A stretch of DNA of 64,000 nt from a bacterium (GTDB taxonomy: Bacteria > CSSED10-310 > JAFGSJ01), in contig JAFGSJ010000020.1 of NCBI GenBank assembly GCA_016934675.1, positions 1-64,000 of the forward strand. The letters run 5' to 3'. Of the stretch, positions 35,085 through 44,730 are shown piece by piece. The position numbers were made by a program, and so were the translations under genes. The notes beneath the pieces were generated by a model that was given only the letters and a program-made list of their open reading frames with translations, searched no databases and was not told the DNA's origin. The stretch's first letter is position 1. Each line of letters opens with the position of its first letter.

Positions 35085-35750
35085 ATGTTTACAGGAATAA
35101 TCGAGGAAACCGGGCGACTCATCAGTTTTCATCGGGCCGACTCGCAGTACCGGATATCAATCGCCTGTTCACACCTGCTGAATAAGACCGTTATCGGTGA
35201 CAGTATCGCGGTAAATGGTGTCTGTCTCACAGTCGTCACCATGAATCATACCGTATTTGAGGCGGATGTTTCCCTTGAAACATGGCAACGATCAAATCTG
35301 AAATTTCTGAAAACGAACGATCCGGTCAATCTCGAACGGGCTATGGCCATCACAGCACGGCTAGGTGGTCACCTGGTCCAGGGACATGTCGATGGAACCG
35401 CTACGATCAGTTCAATCAGCCATCACGGTTCTGAAATCCTCCTCTGCTGCGATGTACCGCCCGAACTTCATGCATTCTTGGTTGAAAAGGGCTCAATCGC
35501 TCTGAATGGAATCAGTCTGACAATTGCCCGGCTTGAACCGGAGAAAATGACCTGTGCCATTATTCCCCATACCTGGCTGAATACAAATCTTCACTTTCTT
35601 TCGAGTGGCGATAGCCTCAATATTGAAATTGATATTCTGGCCAAATATGTCTTTCGCTACCTGGCACACATGCTTGATAAAAGTGATTCATCACCGCTAT
35701 CAAACAAGGAAATCGACCGGAACTTTTTAGCAGAGCACGGTTTCATGTAG
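35085..35750 (+). CDS. ribE: Riboflavin synthase alpha subunit
   Basis: 221 residues with two lumazine-binding repeats: MFTGIIEETGRL, NGVCLTV and the GGHLVQGHVDGTATI block in the first half, NGISLTIA, IPHTWLNT and a VNIE-like NIEIDILAKYV in the second. It dismutates two 6,7-dimethyl-8-ribityllumazine to riboflavin. ATG at 35085 has AGGAAG upstream and follows the ribD stop by two bases. The rest of the pathway (ribBA, ribH) is not in the window. Confidence 0.95.
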   Translation: MFTGIIEETGRLISFHRADSQYRISIACSHLLNKTVIGDSIAVNGVCLTVVTMNHTVFEADVSLETWQRSNLKFLKTNDPVNLERAMAITARLGGHLVQGHVDGTATISSISHHGSEILLCCDVPPELHAFLVEKGSIALNGISLTIARLEPEKMTCAIIPHTWLNTNLHFLSSGDSLNIEIDILAKYVFRYLAHMLDKSDSSPLSNKEIDRNFLAEHGFM

Positions 35751-35762
35751 GCACAATGATCT

Positions 35763-36893
35763 CTACTCCACACCTGGTCCCATGTGCTCGGAATATGCCT
35801 TGATCAATGCCTGAAACTCAGGTATCCCCCTTAATTTCTGAGACAACAATTCGGCAATACAGGCATTACCTTCGTTCGAATAGTGCCCAAACGGTAAAAA
35901 AGAACCCGCCCGCACGGGATCTTCTTTCAAAAAGTAAGTGTCGAGCTTGTCTAAAGTGATTTTTCGCATTTCATCGATGAGATTGATGAAGGTAATAGCA
36001 TGTTGATCCGTATATTGCTGAACAAATTGCTGCCAGGGCTGGATATGGTTCTGCCGAATCTCCATATAGGTCGGCAGATACAACACACAAAAGAAACGCT
36101 TATTGTATGAATGATCGCTCGCCAGTTCCGAAAATATGGCTCCAACCGTTTGTTTAATGAGATTGATGTCGGGTTTGGCCATGTTTCTTTTCTTCGGTTG
36201 ACCCGTATGAATTAGTTTGCGATATAACCGAATAAATTGCAGGTTGTCAAACTGAGCCCGATTACTGGTCAACCAGGGCAGATAATACGCCCGTTTCGGG
36301 ACAGGGACATTGATTGTTTTTAATACTCCATTTTCAACGAATAACTGTGGTTTGCCATATCCTTCGAATGTATCGGACTCCATGCGTGAGAAATCTGTGG
36401 AAATAAAGGCTAGAATATGTACTTGATGTATAAAATTCCGACTGTCACGTTTATAGTAAAGATAAGCTTGATCCAGACCGTAACCTCCCTGCCCCATATT
36501 AATCGTTTCAATATTTGGATTCAGCTCTGATAATATTTGAGTCCAGGTATGCTTATCATCGACACCGTATCCAAAGGTAAAGGAATCACCGGAACAGATG
36601 ATCCTTATTGTACCCTTAGGTATTTGCTGTGTATAATCATACTGTGCTCTAAACCCCTGGGAATTGATTGTTAGTGAGTTATTCGGACCATACATATCTT
36701 GAATAAACGTATCGGGAATATTAGACCAACCAAGTTCGGGATCATAGCGGGTATGCTGTCTCTCGGCAGTCGGTCTACTTAACGAGGTCATAAAAAGGAC
36801 AATACTAAAAAGCCCTTCAAGAAAAATGAACAGAACAGGGGCCATGATACAAGACACGAGAAGAGCAATCAATGTTTTCTTTATTGATTTCAT
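35763..36893 (-). CDS. Membrane-anchored SGNH-hydrolase-fold protein
   Basis: 376 residues. A single N-terminal membrane anchor (about 8-35) is followed by an SGNH-type core: GDSFTFGYGVDD (block I), INMGQGGYGLDQ (block II) and a late FGHYSNEGNACIAELL with His in the catalytic position. Such proteins deacylate or acylate surface glycans. The catalytic Asp upstream of the His is not obvious. It has its own strong promoter and a long leader (about 100 bases). Convergent with ribE. Confidence 0.7.
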   Translation of the reverse strand: MKSIKKTLIALLVSCIMAPVLFIFLEGLFSIVLFMTSLSRPTAERQHTRYDPELGWSNIPDTFIQDMYGPNNSLTINSQGFRAQYDYTQQIPKGTIRIICSGDSFTFGYGVDDKHTWTQILSELNPNIETINMGQGGYGLDQAYLYYKRDSRNFIHQVHILAFISTDFSRMESDTFEGYGKPQLFVENGVLKTINVPVPKRAYYLPWLTSNRAQFDNLQFIRLYRKLIHTGQPKKRNMAKPDINLIKQTVGAIFSELASDHSYNKRFFCVLYLPTYMEIRQNHIQPWQQFVQQYTDQHAITFINLIDEMRKITLDKLDTYFLKEDPVRAGSFLPFGHYSNEGNACIAELLSQKLRGIPEFQALIKAYSEHMGPGVE

Positions 36894-37001
36894 AAACTTT
36901 CACTCTCGAGCGAAGTAAGGAGCAAAAAAAACAGTACAAGATTGGACTCATTTTTTTAAAGTAATAGCTGATAAGGCATTTTCAATCGAGTCGACACCGG
37001 A

Positions 37002-37030
37002 ATTATAGAAAAGCATAGGGAAAAAGTCAA
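37002..37030 (-). promoter_or_regulatory. Promoter of the SGNH gene
   Basis: On the minus strand TTGACT (37030-37025), a 17-base spacer and TATAAT (37007-37002), almost perfect sigma70 consensus. It overlaps the tail of the intergenic region just after the radical SAM stop, leaving a leader of about 100 bases. Confidence 0.6.
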
Positions 37031-37035
37031 ACATA

Positions 37036-38427
37036 TCAGCCAGTATTGAGATAATGCTCGGCGATAATCGACCGATTTAATTCGAGAGAATAGTGTCTCA
37101 GTTGTTCAAAATCGGAAAAGGAAAGATTGGGATTGCAATAGGCAAAAACGGTAGGGTTTTGGAGGAGCGGATCTGTGTCATGTTTCAGATGGCCCCTTCT
37201 GACTAACTCGAACCAGTCCGATGTTCCCGGAATAGGTGAATAATGATATAATCGGGAGATACCTCGACACGAAGCCACATACTCGAGACAATGACCGATA
37301 ATGTCCTGGTCCTGATCGGGCAAACCGGCCAGGATATATACCTCGATATCAGAACGAGTGTAACCGGCGGCTTCGAGATATTCAAAGGCTCGAGTCAAGT
37401 CCGGATCAGCCACTTTGTCACTTTGTGATGATCTGAGAGCAGTCCGGAGATCAAAACTCAACCTGATCGATCTCAAACCTGCTTGAAACATAAGTGTGGC
37501 GAGTTCTGCGTCGATGAGTCTGGGAAAGAGCCCGTTGGGAGTGTGAAAAGCAAGGGGTAAGTCCGCTTCGATTATTGCTCGTAACAAAGGTTTGACGTGT
37601 TTTTCAGGGTTGATGAACAAGGCATCATCGTAAAAAGCGACATGTCGGGTCGACAGGTTACGGGCACAATGAATCAACTGGTCCATCAACAATGGCTGGG
37701 GAAACTGCCTAAACGTCGGATGGAACAGTCTCGAAGCACAATAACCGCACTGAAAGGGACAACCCTGGCTCGTCTCGATCGCAATGTAGATCGGATCGTC
37801 TAATAAACTGTAATCAGGAACAAGACAATCTGAATTCATGCTTGTATGCGGAAATCGGTGATCATCAAGTTCGAAAAATTCGACCACATAGTCGTGGAAT
37901 GATTGAAGTCCTGACCCGGGAAAAACGAGCGGACGCCCCATACGCTCTCGTGCATGTTCAGGGAGTAGGCTGGGATAAATTCCGCCAAGTATCACCGGTA
38001 AACGCGGCCAGCGTTCATGAATAATCTCGATCAGCGAGTCCAAGCCGGTATACCAGTAGGTCATGGTCCCTGAAAGACAGACGAGATCGGGCTCATCCAC
38101 CAATGATAGTCTCCGCATGAGAAGTTCTGTGGTCACACCATACCGGCCAAAATTCCGAGGTATAAAATCCAGTACAGACGGTTTGCTCAACCAGGTTTTA
38201 TAGTAATTCCCACGACCGTCTCCCCAATCACGTCCTTTCTGTGCCGCAATCAAAGTCCTTATTTCAGGAGAAATCCTTTCAAGACAATCGATGAAAGAGA
38301 CATTCAAGCCCATGTTTTTCAGATAGGTCGCTATTTTCAGGAGGCCATTGGGGCGGAGCCAGTAATCAAAAGCGGCAAAATCTTCAATCCAGGGATTAAT
38401 CAAGAGAACATGTCGTTTTTTCGGCAC
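37036..38427 (-). CDS. B12-binding-type radical SAM protein
   Basis: 463 residues. The N-terminal Rossmann half resembles the cobalamin-binding domain without its usual DxHxxG motif (LLINPWIEDF, LKIATYLKNMG, VCLSGTMTYWY, PVILGGIYPSLL). The radical SAM core has SQGCPFQCGYCAS (CxxxCxxC), FYDDALFI and AGLPDQDQD. The family includes methylases and C-C bond-forming enzymes. GTG is used as start with only a weak ribosome site. It follows cheW with a 24-base gap on the same strand, so it appears to be the last gene of the chemosensory operon, an unusual association. Confidence 0.8.
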   Translation of the reverse strand: MPKKRHVLLINPWIEDFAAFDYWLRPNGLLKIATYLKNMGLNVSFIDCLERISPEIRTLIAAQKGRDWGDGRGNYYKTWLSKPSVLDFIPRNFGRYGVTTELLMRRLSLVDEPDLVCLSGTMTYWYTGLDSLIEIIHERWPRLPVILGGIYPSLLPEHARERMGRPLVFPGSGLQSFHDYVVEFFELDDHRFPHTSMNSDCLVPDYSLLDDPIYIAIETSQGCPFQCGYCASRLFHPTFRQFPQPLLMDQLIHCARNLSTRHVAFYDDALFINPEKHVKPLLRAIIEADLPLAFHTPNGLFPRLIDAELATLMFQAGLRSIRLSFDLRTALRSSQSDKVADPDLTRAFEYLEAAGYTRSDIEVYILAGLPDQDQDIIGHCLEYVASCRGISRLYHYSPIPGTSDWFELVRRGHLKHDTDPLLQNPTVFAYCNPNLSFSDFEQLRHYSLELNRSIIAEHYLNTG

Positions 38428-38451
38428 GATCCATTCGGGTCCATTGTTCAG

Positions 38452-39036
38452 TCAGTAGGAGATCGATGTAAGGAGAATCGAGGGATCAGACAAGATAGCA
38501 GGAACATTTAAAACACATTCATGATCATGTGTCTGTCCGATCAAATATCTGCTTGCTCTCTCTGTACGCATGATCTCGGGAAGTTCATTCAATTCAGGTT
38601 GTACTTCTTTTTTCTCCACATTATGAGCCAAGATACCTCGGACCACTTTTTCATGTTTGACAATAATGATCTTTGATGACGGAGGGTCAGTCTTATGCTC
38701 GAATTCAAGAAAAAGATCGAGCTGGAAAACGAGCACGATCGTACCTCTGACATTGATGATACCGAGGAAAAAGGTTGGCAGATTCGGGACCATGGTAATA
38801 CTGACCAGATGTCGTATCTCGAGCACGTATTCGATTGGAAAAGCATAGTTCAGCTCTGAAAGCGAAAAAGTGATATATCGATCGAGGCTAGACCAGCCCA
38901 GATGAGGGTCTGTTCGGACACAGGCCAGTTTTCTGGCTCTCTGCTCGAGGACCTTCTCTTTATCGAGAGCGGCCCGGTCTGGAGGACTGACTGAGGATGA
39001 TATAGGACTATTACTCTGGCTGTTGTTGTGCTTCAT
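38452..39036 (-). CDS. cheW: CheW-like coupling protein with N-terminal extension
   Basis: 194 residues. The CheW fold covers about 52-190: YITFSLSELNYAFPIEYVLEIRH, VPNLPTFFLGIINVRGTIVLVF, IIIVKHEKVVRGILAHNV. An N-terminal Ser/Pro-rich and charged extension of about 50 residues precedes the domain and is not usual. CheW proteins connect receptors and the CheA kinase. It is the second CheW in this operon, located just after cheA, so the array may be built with two different couplers. Confidence 0.85.
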   Translation of the reverse strand: MKHNNSQSNSPISSSVSPPDRAALDKEKVLEQRARKLACVRTDPHLGWSSLDRYITFSLSELNYAFPIEYVLEIRHLVSITMVPNLPTFFLGIINVRGTIVLVFQLDLFLEFEHKTDPPSSKIIIVKHEKVVRGILAHNVEKKEVQPELNELPEIMRTERASRYLIGQTHDHECVLNVPAILSDPSILLTSISY

Positions 39037-39071
39037 GTCTCCTCTTTGCTCTCATTATTCTGTCCATCAGA

Positions 39072-40904
39072 CTACGTCTTTTGATGTGAATAGTCATACT
39101 GAGCAGAACAGGCTAACAGCTCGATTGGATTCAGAATGACGATCAATTCCCCATTACCGAGAACAGTCGCTCCTGAAACACAATGAATTGCTGAATTCTG
39201 TTCACCTATGTTTTTAATAATTACCTCTTGCTCACCAATGATTTCATCAACGGTATAAGCTTTTATCTGGCTTGCCGCTTTGATGACGATTGCCTGGAAA
39301 AAAAGGTCTGGAGCGCGCGGAGGATTGGTCCCGTCTAAATTCAAAATGTGCATCAGATTATATCGGGGGATAACCATTCCTCCTAACAAAAGAGTTTGAC
39401 TCTCGATATCCTTGGACTGATCATGTTTACTTAATCTAATAATTCGCTTGACCGCGAGCGATGGGATAGCCATTGTCTGACCGGCAACTTTAAAGATGAG
39501 TATTTTACTGGTTGCCAAGGTCAAAGGCACCCTAATGGTTATGGTGGTCCCTTCATCCTGTCGGGATTGAACATCGACACTGCCCTGCAGGGCATCAATA
39601 TTTCGTTTGACAACATCCATACCTATACCTCGCCCTGATATTTCAGTAACTCTGGCACAAGTGGACACTCCAGAAGCAAAAACAAGCGACAGAATATCAT
39701 TCGGAGTCAACTCATCTTCTTGACCGGATGTTACAATCCCTTTTTCGAGTGCTTTCTCCAAAAGAAGGGTACGATTAATGCCAGCCCCATCATCCTCAAT
39801 GGTGATATTGATCATGTGACCGATTTGTTCGGCAGTGACCCTGATCTCCCCTGTTTCCTCTTTCAGACATCTCCGTCTCTGCTCGGGGAACTCGATACCA
39901 TGATCAATAGCATTCCTGATGATATGGATTAAAGGGTCCTGTATCTTTTCGAGAATCTTCTTATCGATCAGGATCTGCTCTCCCTTGGTGTTGAAATTGA
40001 TTTTTTTCCCTTGAGAAAGAGCCAGATCATGGACCATCTTATCGAAACCGGCAAACAAACGGGCAAGCGGGAGCATGCGAGTTCTCTTCATGGTTTCCTG
40101 GAGTAAATTGGAGTCTTTCATCAAGTTCCGATTATCAAGTGTGAGGTCCTTTATGGTATTTTTTAATTCATGTTGTGTCGCAATGATCAGATCGAGACTC
40201 TCCTGCTTCTTGCGGGCAGAACTAGTATTACCATTGCCAATCGCCACTTCGAACGTTAGTTGATTTGCCCCGGGTATATCCTGGTTATTCAGGATCAGGT
40301 AATGATTCAAGCTCTGCTCGATCCGGTCAAGATTGCGTAAATGATGATCGAAAGTGACCTGACAGACCCGTAATTCACTGGCCAACTCCATCAAAAAATC
40401 CAATTGACGTGCTGAAATCAAGACCTTTTCATCAACGTCGATCGAAACCGCGGCCTGGGTTGTCGGATGAGTGATCGATCTGAGAGTGGCATCGCCGGAT
40501 TGGTCTTCAAATGTCTCGGGCTGGTCCTTCTTCAGACAATGCCTGAGTTGAGCGATCATCTCGGAAACGTCCAGGATTATGCCTTTGGTTCGTTCCTGAA
40601 CCATCAACAACATAAACTCGATGCCTCTTGTTAAGATACTGATCAAATCATGGTCGAGTCTGATCGTTGCTTTCTGCAAAGCACTGATGACATTTTCAAA
40701 TTGCTGGGCCAGGTCGGCCAAATCATTGAGTTCAACGATTAAAGCGGAACCTTTGATGTTGTGGGCTTCGCGCAACAGGGCCATTAATACATCCGGACTG
40801 ACTCCCTCCGACAATTGGACCAATTGTGCCTGAATGTTAGCTGCCCTGACCTCAAGCTCTGCCATGAAAGCCGAGAAAAGTTCATCATACTCAACATTGT
40901 CCAT
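39072..40904 (-). CDS. cheA: CheA chemotaxis histidine kinase
   Basis: 610 residues. P1 HPt domain with the phosphorylation site His48 in LREAHNIKGSALIVEL; no clear P2 domain; dimerization P3 (about 200-300); ATPase P4 with HIIRNAIDHGIE, DDGAGI and GRGIGMDVVKRNI; C-terminal P5/CheW-like region. The ATG at 40904 gives the right P1 length. An in-frame ATG at 41000 overlaps the receptor gene. Missing P2 means coupling to CheY may be weak or replaced. No CheY lies in the window. Confidence 0.9.
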   Translation of the reverse strand: MDNVEYDELFSAFMAELEVRAANIQAQLVQLSEGVSPDVLMALLREAHNIKGSALIVELNDLADLAQQFENVISALQKATIRLDHDLISILTRGIEFMLLMVQERTKGIILDVSEMIAQLRHCLKKDQPETFEDQSGDATLRSITHPTTQAAVSIDVDEKVLISARQLDFLMELASELRVCQVTFDHHLRNLDRIEQSLNHYLILNNQDIPGANQLTFEVAIGNGNTSSARKKQESLDLIIATQHELKNTIKDLTLDNRNLMKDSNLLQETMKRTRMLPLARLFAGFDKMVHDLALSQGKKINFNTKGEQILIDKKILEKIQDPLIHIIRNAIDHGIEFPEQRRRCLKEETGEIRVTAEQIGHMINITIEDDGAGINRTLLLEKALEKGIVTSGQEDELTPNDILSLVFASGVSTCARVTEISGRGIGMDVVKRNIDALQGSVDVQSRQDEGTTITIRVPLTLATSKILIFKVAGQTMAIPSLAVKRIIRLSKHDQSKDIESQTLLLGGMVIPRYNLMHILNLDGTNPPRAPDLFFQAIVIKAASQIKAYTVDEIIGEQEVIIKNIGEQNSAIHCVSGATVLGNGELIVILNPIELLACSAQYDYSHQKT

Positions 40905-40950
40905 TGTGAGCGAGACCCCCTGTGCAGATCGAGACCCATCCCCAAATAAC

Positions 40951-42705
40951 TCAAACCCGATAGCGATGGACCATGTATTGCATTTTTTGGCTGAGACCAC
41001 TCATATCCAAACAGGCCCGCTCCATCTGTTCAATCGAAGTTGTCAACGACTGGATCGAATGATTTATATTTTCCATGGCCTCGGCAATCTGGTCGATCCC
41101 AACCGTCTGTTCACGCGAGGTTACAGCGATCTGCATGGCCGCGTGTGAGGATTCATTGATGGTCACTGACATTTTTCTGATGATCTGGCCTGCTTCATAG
41201 GCTAGTTTGTTCCCGTCCTCTGCTTTCTCTCTTAACTCAGCCGTAGCCAATACCGCGCTGTGGGTCGCCCTCTGAATGTTGCTGAGTATATTTTCAACCT
41301 CACGAGTCGCTTGCTTTGACTGCATGGCAAGATTCTTGACCTCGTCCGCCACCACGGCGAAACCACGCCCATGTTCACCCGCCCGGGCAGCCTCAATCGA
41401 GGCATTCAAAGCCAGGAGATTCGATTGTTCTGCTATATCACTCACGCTCTCGATGATTTCACTTATCTTCTTCGTTTGAGCATTCAAGGATTGTATCTTT
41501 TCAGTAATGATCTCGACTTGTTGCTGGACCACAGCCATGCCTTTGACTGACGTTTCGACCGCTTTGATCCCCGTCTCCGATTGCTCGATCGCATCTTTAG
41601 CCAATTCAATGACCCGATTGGCCCGTGATGCGGATTGCTCAGCCGTATGCTTCAACTCATACACAGTAGCTGTCGTATCCGATATCGCCACCGCTTGATG
41701 TGAAGCCACCTCAGAAAACGAGTGGGCTGATGCCAATATCTCCTCGGTCGTGTTCGATAAATCTGTCGCTGCCTGTTGAACACCACCGGTCATCTCCCTT
41801 AAACCTATGAGCATCTGGTTGAAAGCATCTGCTAATTCACCGCCCGCTTCAACCCGCTTACTCAAATCACCCTTGGAAATAGTAATGGCTTGATCAGCAA
41901 GCTCCCGTAAATGATCAAGCATCCTGTTAAAAGAAACGCCTAGCTCAGCCTCGATCTTCAAATCCACAGCGAGATTTCCCCGAGCAACAGCTTGTGTGTT
42001 GCGGATTATTGAACTCACCATTCTCACAAGTTCATTAAATATACCCGAAAGCTTGCCAAGCTCGCCATTACGCCCCTCGTCAAAACGAATATCAAGATCA
42101 CCCAGCTTGATTTTCTCGGCATTGTCTACCATCTGACGAAGTGGTGCCAGAAAATAATAACTGATCAGCATTAAAAAGACACTACCTACGACTACCGTGA
42201 TCATGGTTACAGACCACATCCTGGCATTCAACGCTGAGACATGATGGTCCAATTCACGCCGGGCTATGCCAATCATCATAAGACCCCTCTCCTGTTGGTC
42301 TGCTATCAAAGGGACTATGATGATCATTTGGCCATCGGTATATGTTAACGTCTGGCCTGACTTCAGAAGGCTTTGCACTGACGGTAATGTCAACTGCTGC
42401 GGATTGTACAGCGAATATAATTCCCGCACCGCATTATACACCGCAACATACAGCAAATTCTCGTCCGCTTTCAACATCGTAACAGCATGTTCAGCTATTG
42501 TGGACCCTTTCTCATTCAGGCCTTCAATCACATCCTGAGCCAAAACCGCCGCGATTGCCTTCCACTTCTGCTCGAAACTGTTCCTCACATCATTCGTCTG
42601 AAACGAACGAAAAAAATAAAAATGAAGCAAGGACATTATACAAACCACGACTATAGAAAATAAAGCAATAACTCCATACATCGGTATTTTATGTAATACT
42701 CTCAT
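40951..42705 (-). CDS. Methyl-accepting chemotaxis protein with tandem HAMP domains
   Basis: 584 residues. TM1 near 13-33, a periplasmic sensor of about 140 residues, TM2 near 175-195, then two HAMP-like units (about 196-250 and 255-305; [15 protein letters not shown] and [13 protein letters not shown]). The kinase-control hairpin tip is [33 protein letters not shown]. No C-terminal CheR/CheB docking pentapeptide is present. The sensor resembles none I can name. It is between cheW and cheA in the operon and is probably the dedicated receptor. Confidence 0.9.
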   Translation of the reverse strand: MRVLHKIPMYGVIALFSIVVVCIMSLLHFYFFRSFQTNDVRNSFEQKWKAIAAVLAQDVIEGLNEKGSTIAEHAVTMLKADENLLYVAVYNAVRELYSLYNPQQLTLPSVQSLLKSGQTLTYTDGQMIIIVPLIADQQERGLMMIGIARRELDHHVSALNARMWSVTMITVVVGSVFLMLISYYFLAPLRQMVDNAEKIKLGDLDIRFDEGRNGELGKLSGIFNELVRMVSSIIRNTQAVARGNLAVDLKIEAELGVSFNRMLDHLRELADQAITISKGDLSKRVEAGGELADAFNQMLIGLREMTGGVQQAATDLSNTTEEILASAHSFSEVASHQAVAISDTTATVYELKHTAEQSASRANRVIELAKDAIEQSETGIKAVETSVKGMAVVQQQVEIITEKIQSLNAQTKKISEIIESVSDIAEQSNLLALNASIEAARAGEHGRGFAVVADEVKNLAMQSKQATREVENILSNIQRATHSAVLATAELREKAEDGNKLAYEAGQIIRKMSVTINESSHAAMQIAVTSREQTVGIDQIAEAMENINHSIQSLTTSIEQMERACLDMSGLSQKMQYMVHRYRV

Positions 42706-42717
42706 TTTTATCTTCCC

Positions 42718-43191
42718 TCAATGCCCTTCTATCACACGCTGCACTTTCCGATTCAGCTCACAAATATCAAGAAGCTCAGCCTTTATATCGCCCCGCCTGA
42801 TCACCTCGGAAACCAGTTTTGTATTTTCAACTCTCTTACCTTCAGACGCTAAATACTCATACTCGTAATTCTCTATGCCCAATGCCTGATCAACTATTAT
42901 ACCACAAAACATGCCCTGACATGCACAAATTATGATCTGATGGCTCAATTCATATTCTGTCTCCGACAGACCGAGATAATGCCGCACATTAATAATCGGA
43001 ATGATCTGATCACGAACATTGATGGCACCCTCAATGAGTTTCGATTGACAGTCAATATGAGAGAGAGCGACCAGACGAATGATTTCCCGAACATAGGCAA
43101 GATCAAGTGCGTAACGTTGGCCGCCGATCAGACACTCTACAATCAGCACATACTCCCCTCTCGTAATGCATTGAGACTTCAAGGCCCGCAT
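42718..43191 (-). CDS. cheW: CheW-like coupling protein
   Basis: 157 residues covering one CheW domain: VLIVECLIGGQRYALDLAYVREIIR, EGAINVRDQIIPIINVRHYLGL, IIICACQGMFCGIIVDQALG. It is the first gene of the operon cheW-mcp-cheA-cheW-radical SAM, with a 12-base gap to the receptor gene. No convincing promoter could be placed upstream. Confidence 0.88.
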   Translation of the reverse strand: MRALKSQCITRGEYVLIVECLIGGQRYALDLAYVREIIRLVALSHIDCQSKLIEGAINVRDQIIPIINVRHYLGLSETEYELSHQIIICACQGMFCGIIVDQALGIENYEYEYLASEGKRVENTKLVSEVIRRGDIKAELLDICELNRKVQRVIEGH

Positions 43192-43497
43192 GAGTTCTAC
43201 TCACATTTCTGTCCTTTATATACATATGCAAAAAACATACCATTATTTGAACGGATGAGGGTTTCAGGAACTGATTGGGCCATGCGTGGTTGAATCAGAT
43301 TGCACCTTGCCGATTCAGTCAGCATCACCTCATAAAAAAACTGCAAAAAAAAGGGAAAGCGACTCTTATTTTGAACAGTATTAAGAATCTATTAGTCAAT
43401 TTTTTTCGTATGGATGCAAAAAATGCATCAACCATGAGACAAGTTGCTTGTCTGAAGTCTCGCGGCCAAAAATGAAAAGCTTTACAATGCAGTTGCC
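43192..43497. other. 306-base intergenic region with two adjacent palindromes
   Basis: No coding potential is credible here. Two small perfect inverted repeats lie at 43413-43429 (GATGCA, loop of five A, TGCATC) and 43437-43453 (AGACAAG, TTG, CTTGTCT). They follow the stop of the 43498 gene on the minus strand but lack a T-tract, so they may be transcript-end structures or operators of the chemosensory operon. A TATATA near 43217 lies before cheW but has no matching -35. Confidence 0.4.
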
Positions 43498-44493
43498 CTA
43501 TTGGACATTCGCCTCCAATTTGTGTTGTGTTTTGGTGGCTTTCTGATCCGGTTTGCCTCGAAACATGATTTTTTTAATGAGAATACCAAGTTCACGATCA
43601 TCAGTGCTTTTTCCATCCTGGGCCGGGATGAAGGTCTGAGAAGTTTCCAGACTGAATGGGATAAGGTCTTGATCGCCGAGTTGGTCAGCCGGGATATCGA
43701 GGATAATGTTGAACAAGTCGTTGACGGGATCGGGCAAGGAGATGATATGGCCATTGATCGTCATGGTAATTTCTGCTTTATGCGGAAAATTCTGGTTGGG
43801 TACCCAGGCATGCAGATAGAGATAGGCGTCGGTTTTGGGATTAACCAGGGTAGCCTCCCCTCTTTTTTGCATCCAGCGGCGCATGACATTACCGTTTTTA
43901 TCGAGTTCGGGGCCATACCAACCGCTTCCATACTTGATCAAAGATTCAGAATATTCGTCACGAGAAGGGAGAAGGACAAATTCATGGCCAAGGTAGCGAT
44001 AGAAGTCGCTGAATTTCTGCAGTCCATTCAGGGTGAAGTATCGGGAAGCATCCTGGAGATCATAAAGGCCGGTAAGCACGAATGCTCTTTTCTTTAACAA
44101 GGTGATTGGGATATAGATCAAGCGAGAGTATTCATAAACAGAATTCGGTTGCCATTCAGTGATGTGCAGGGGGGGATTATGGTCGTCCTGGCATAATTTC
44201 AAGCCATCTTCATCAACAATATGGACAAAGATATGCAGATTACCGGATGGTACGGTCCAGGCAGGTCCCGTTTCCCAGCGGTATTTCACTTCAAGCAGAT
44301 GGTCTGAAGTCACCGGTGTTTCGCCGAGATCGATCTTGGCAGTCAGGTCGAGATTAATAGCATTGACCGGGGTCGGCCTGACCTCGGGTTGCATTTGAGA
44401 CTGTGGTTTTTCACGTAAGAATTTCCAAGATAAAAAGACCAGTAAAAGAAAAACGAGACAAAAGACGATAATGCCGAGATATTTTTTTCCCAT
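43498..44493 (-). CDS. Membrane-anchored protein of unknown function
   Basis: 331 residues. One N-terminal membrane segment (about 4-23, FCLVFLLLVFLSW) and a large extracytoplasmic beta-rich domain. Phrases like LHIFVHIVDEDG, RWMQKRGEATLV, YLYLHAWVPNQNFPH and FSLETSQTFIPA recur in hypothetical proteins found near glycan-synthesis genes, but I cannot name a family with certainty. ATG at 44493 is preceded by GGGAGG; the 12 extra residues of the longer start are not needed. It has a perfect-consensus promoter and stands alone. Confidence 0.6.
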   Translation of the reverse strand: MGKKYLGIIVFCLVFLLLVFLSWKFLREKPQSQMQPEVRPTPVNAINLDLTAKIDLGETPVTSDHLLEVKYRWETGPAWTVPSGNLHIFVHIVDEDGLKLCQDDHNPPLHITEWQPNSVYEYSRLIYIPITLLKKRAFVLTGLYDLQDASRYFTLNGLQKFSDFYRYLGHEFVLLPSRDEYSESLIKYGSGWYGPELDKNGNVMRRWMQKRGEATLVNPKTDAYLYLHAWVPNQNFPHKAEITMTINGHIISLPDPVNDLFNIILDIPADQLGDQDLIPFSLETSQTFIPAQDGKSTDDRELGILIKKIMFRGKPDQKATKTQHKLEANVQ

Positions 44494-44559
44494 CAGTAGA
44501 CAACCTCCCTCTGGATTGATAGAATACACAAGTTACAAAAGAACGTTTTCCGCAAGGTT

Positions 44560-44588
44560 ATTATAGAAAACGACCCACCAATTGTCAA
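44560..44588 (-). promoter_or_regulatory. Consensus sigma70 promoter of the 43498-44493 gene
   Basis: On the minus strand TTGACA (44588-44583), a 17-base spacer and TATAAT (44565-44560), an exact consensus match, about 67 bases before the ATG. Confidence 0.65.
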
Positions 44589-44667
44589 GCCGAGTTCAGA
44601 TATACGGTGCCAGTCCTGCAACTTCTTGATTGCTTCATTTGGGCAATAATCGCAGTACTGTGAATAC

Positions 44668-44696
44668 TTTGCTATTGGCTTTTCGTGTGCTACACT
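44668..44696 (+). promoter_or_regulatory. Putative promoter of the PhnD-like gene
   Basis: TTTGCT (44668-44673), a 17-base spacer and TACACT (44691-44696), about 35 bases before the ATG at 44731. Confidence 0.4.
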
Positions 44697-44730
44697 AGGA
44701 AAAAGAAACCTGTCTGAAGGGGGCCAGCTT

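Noticed and set aside
42940-43293. 117-codon plus-strand ORF opposite the first cheW
   Set aside because: It is mostly antisense to cheW and lacks a start signal.
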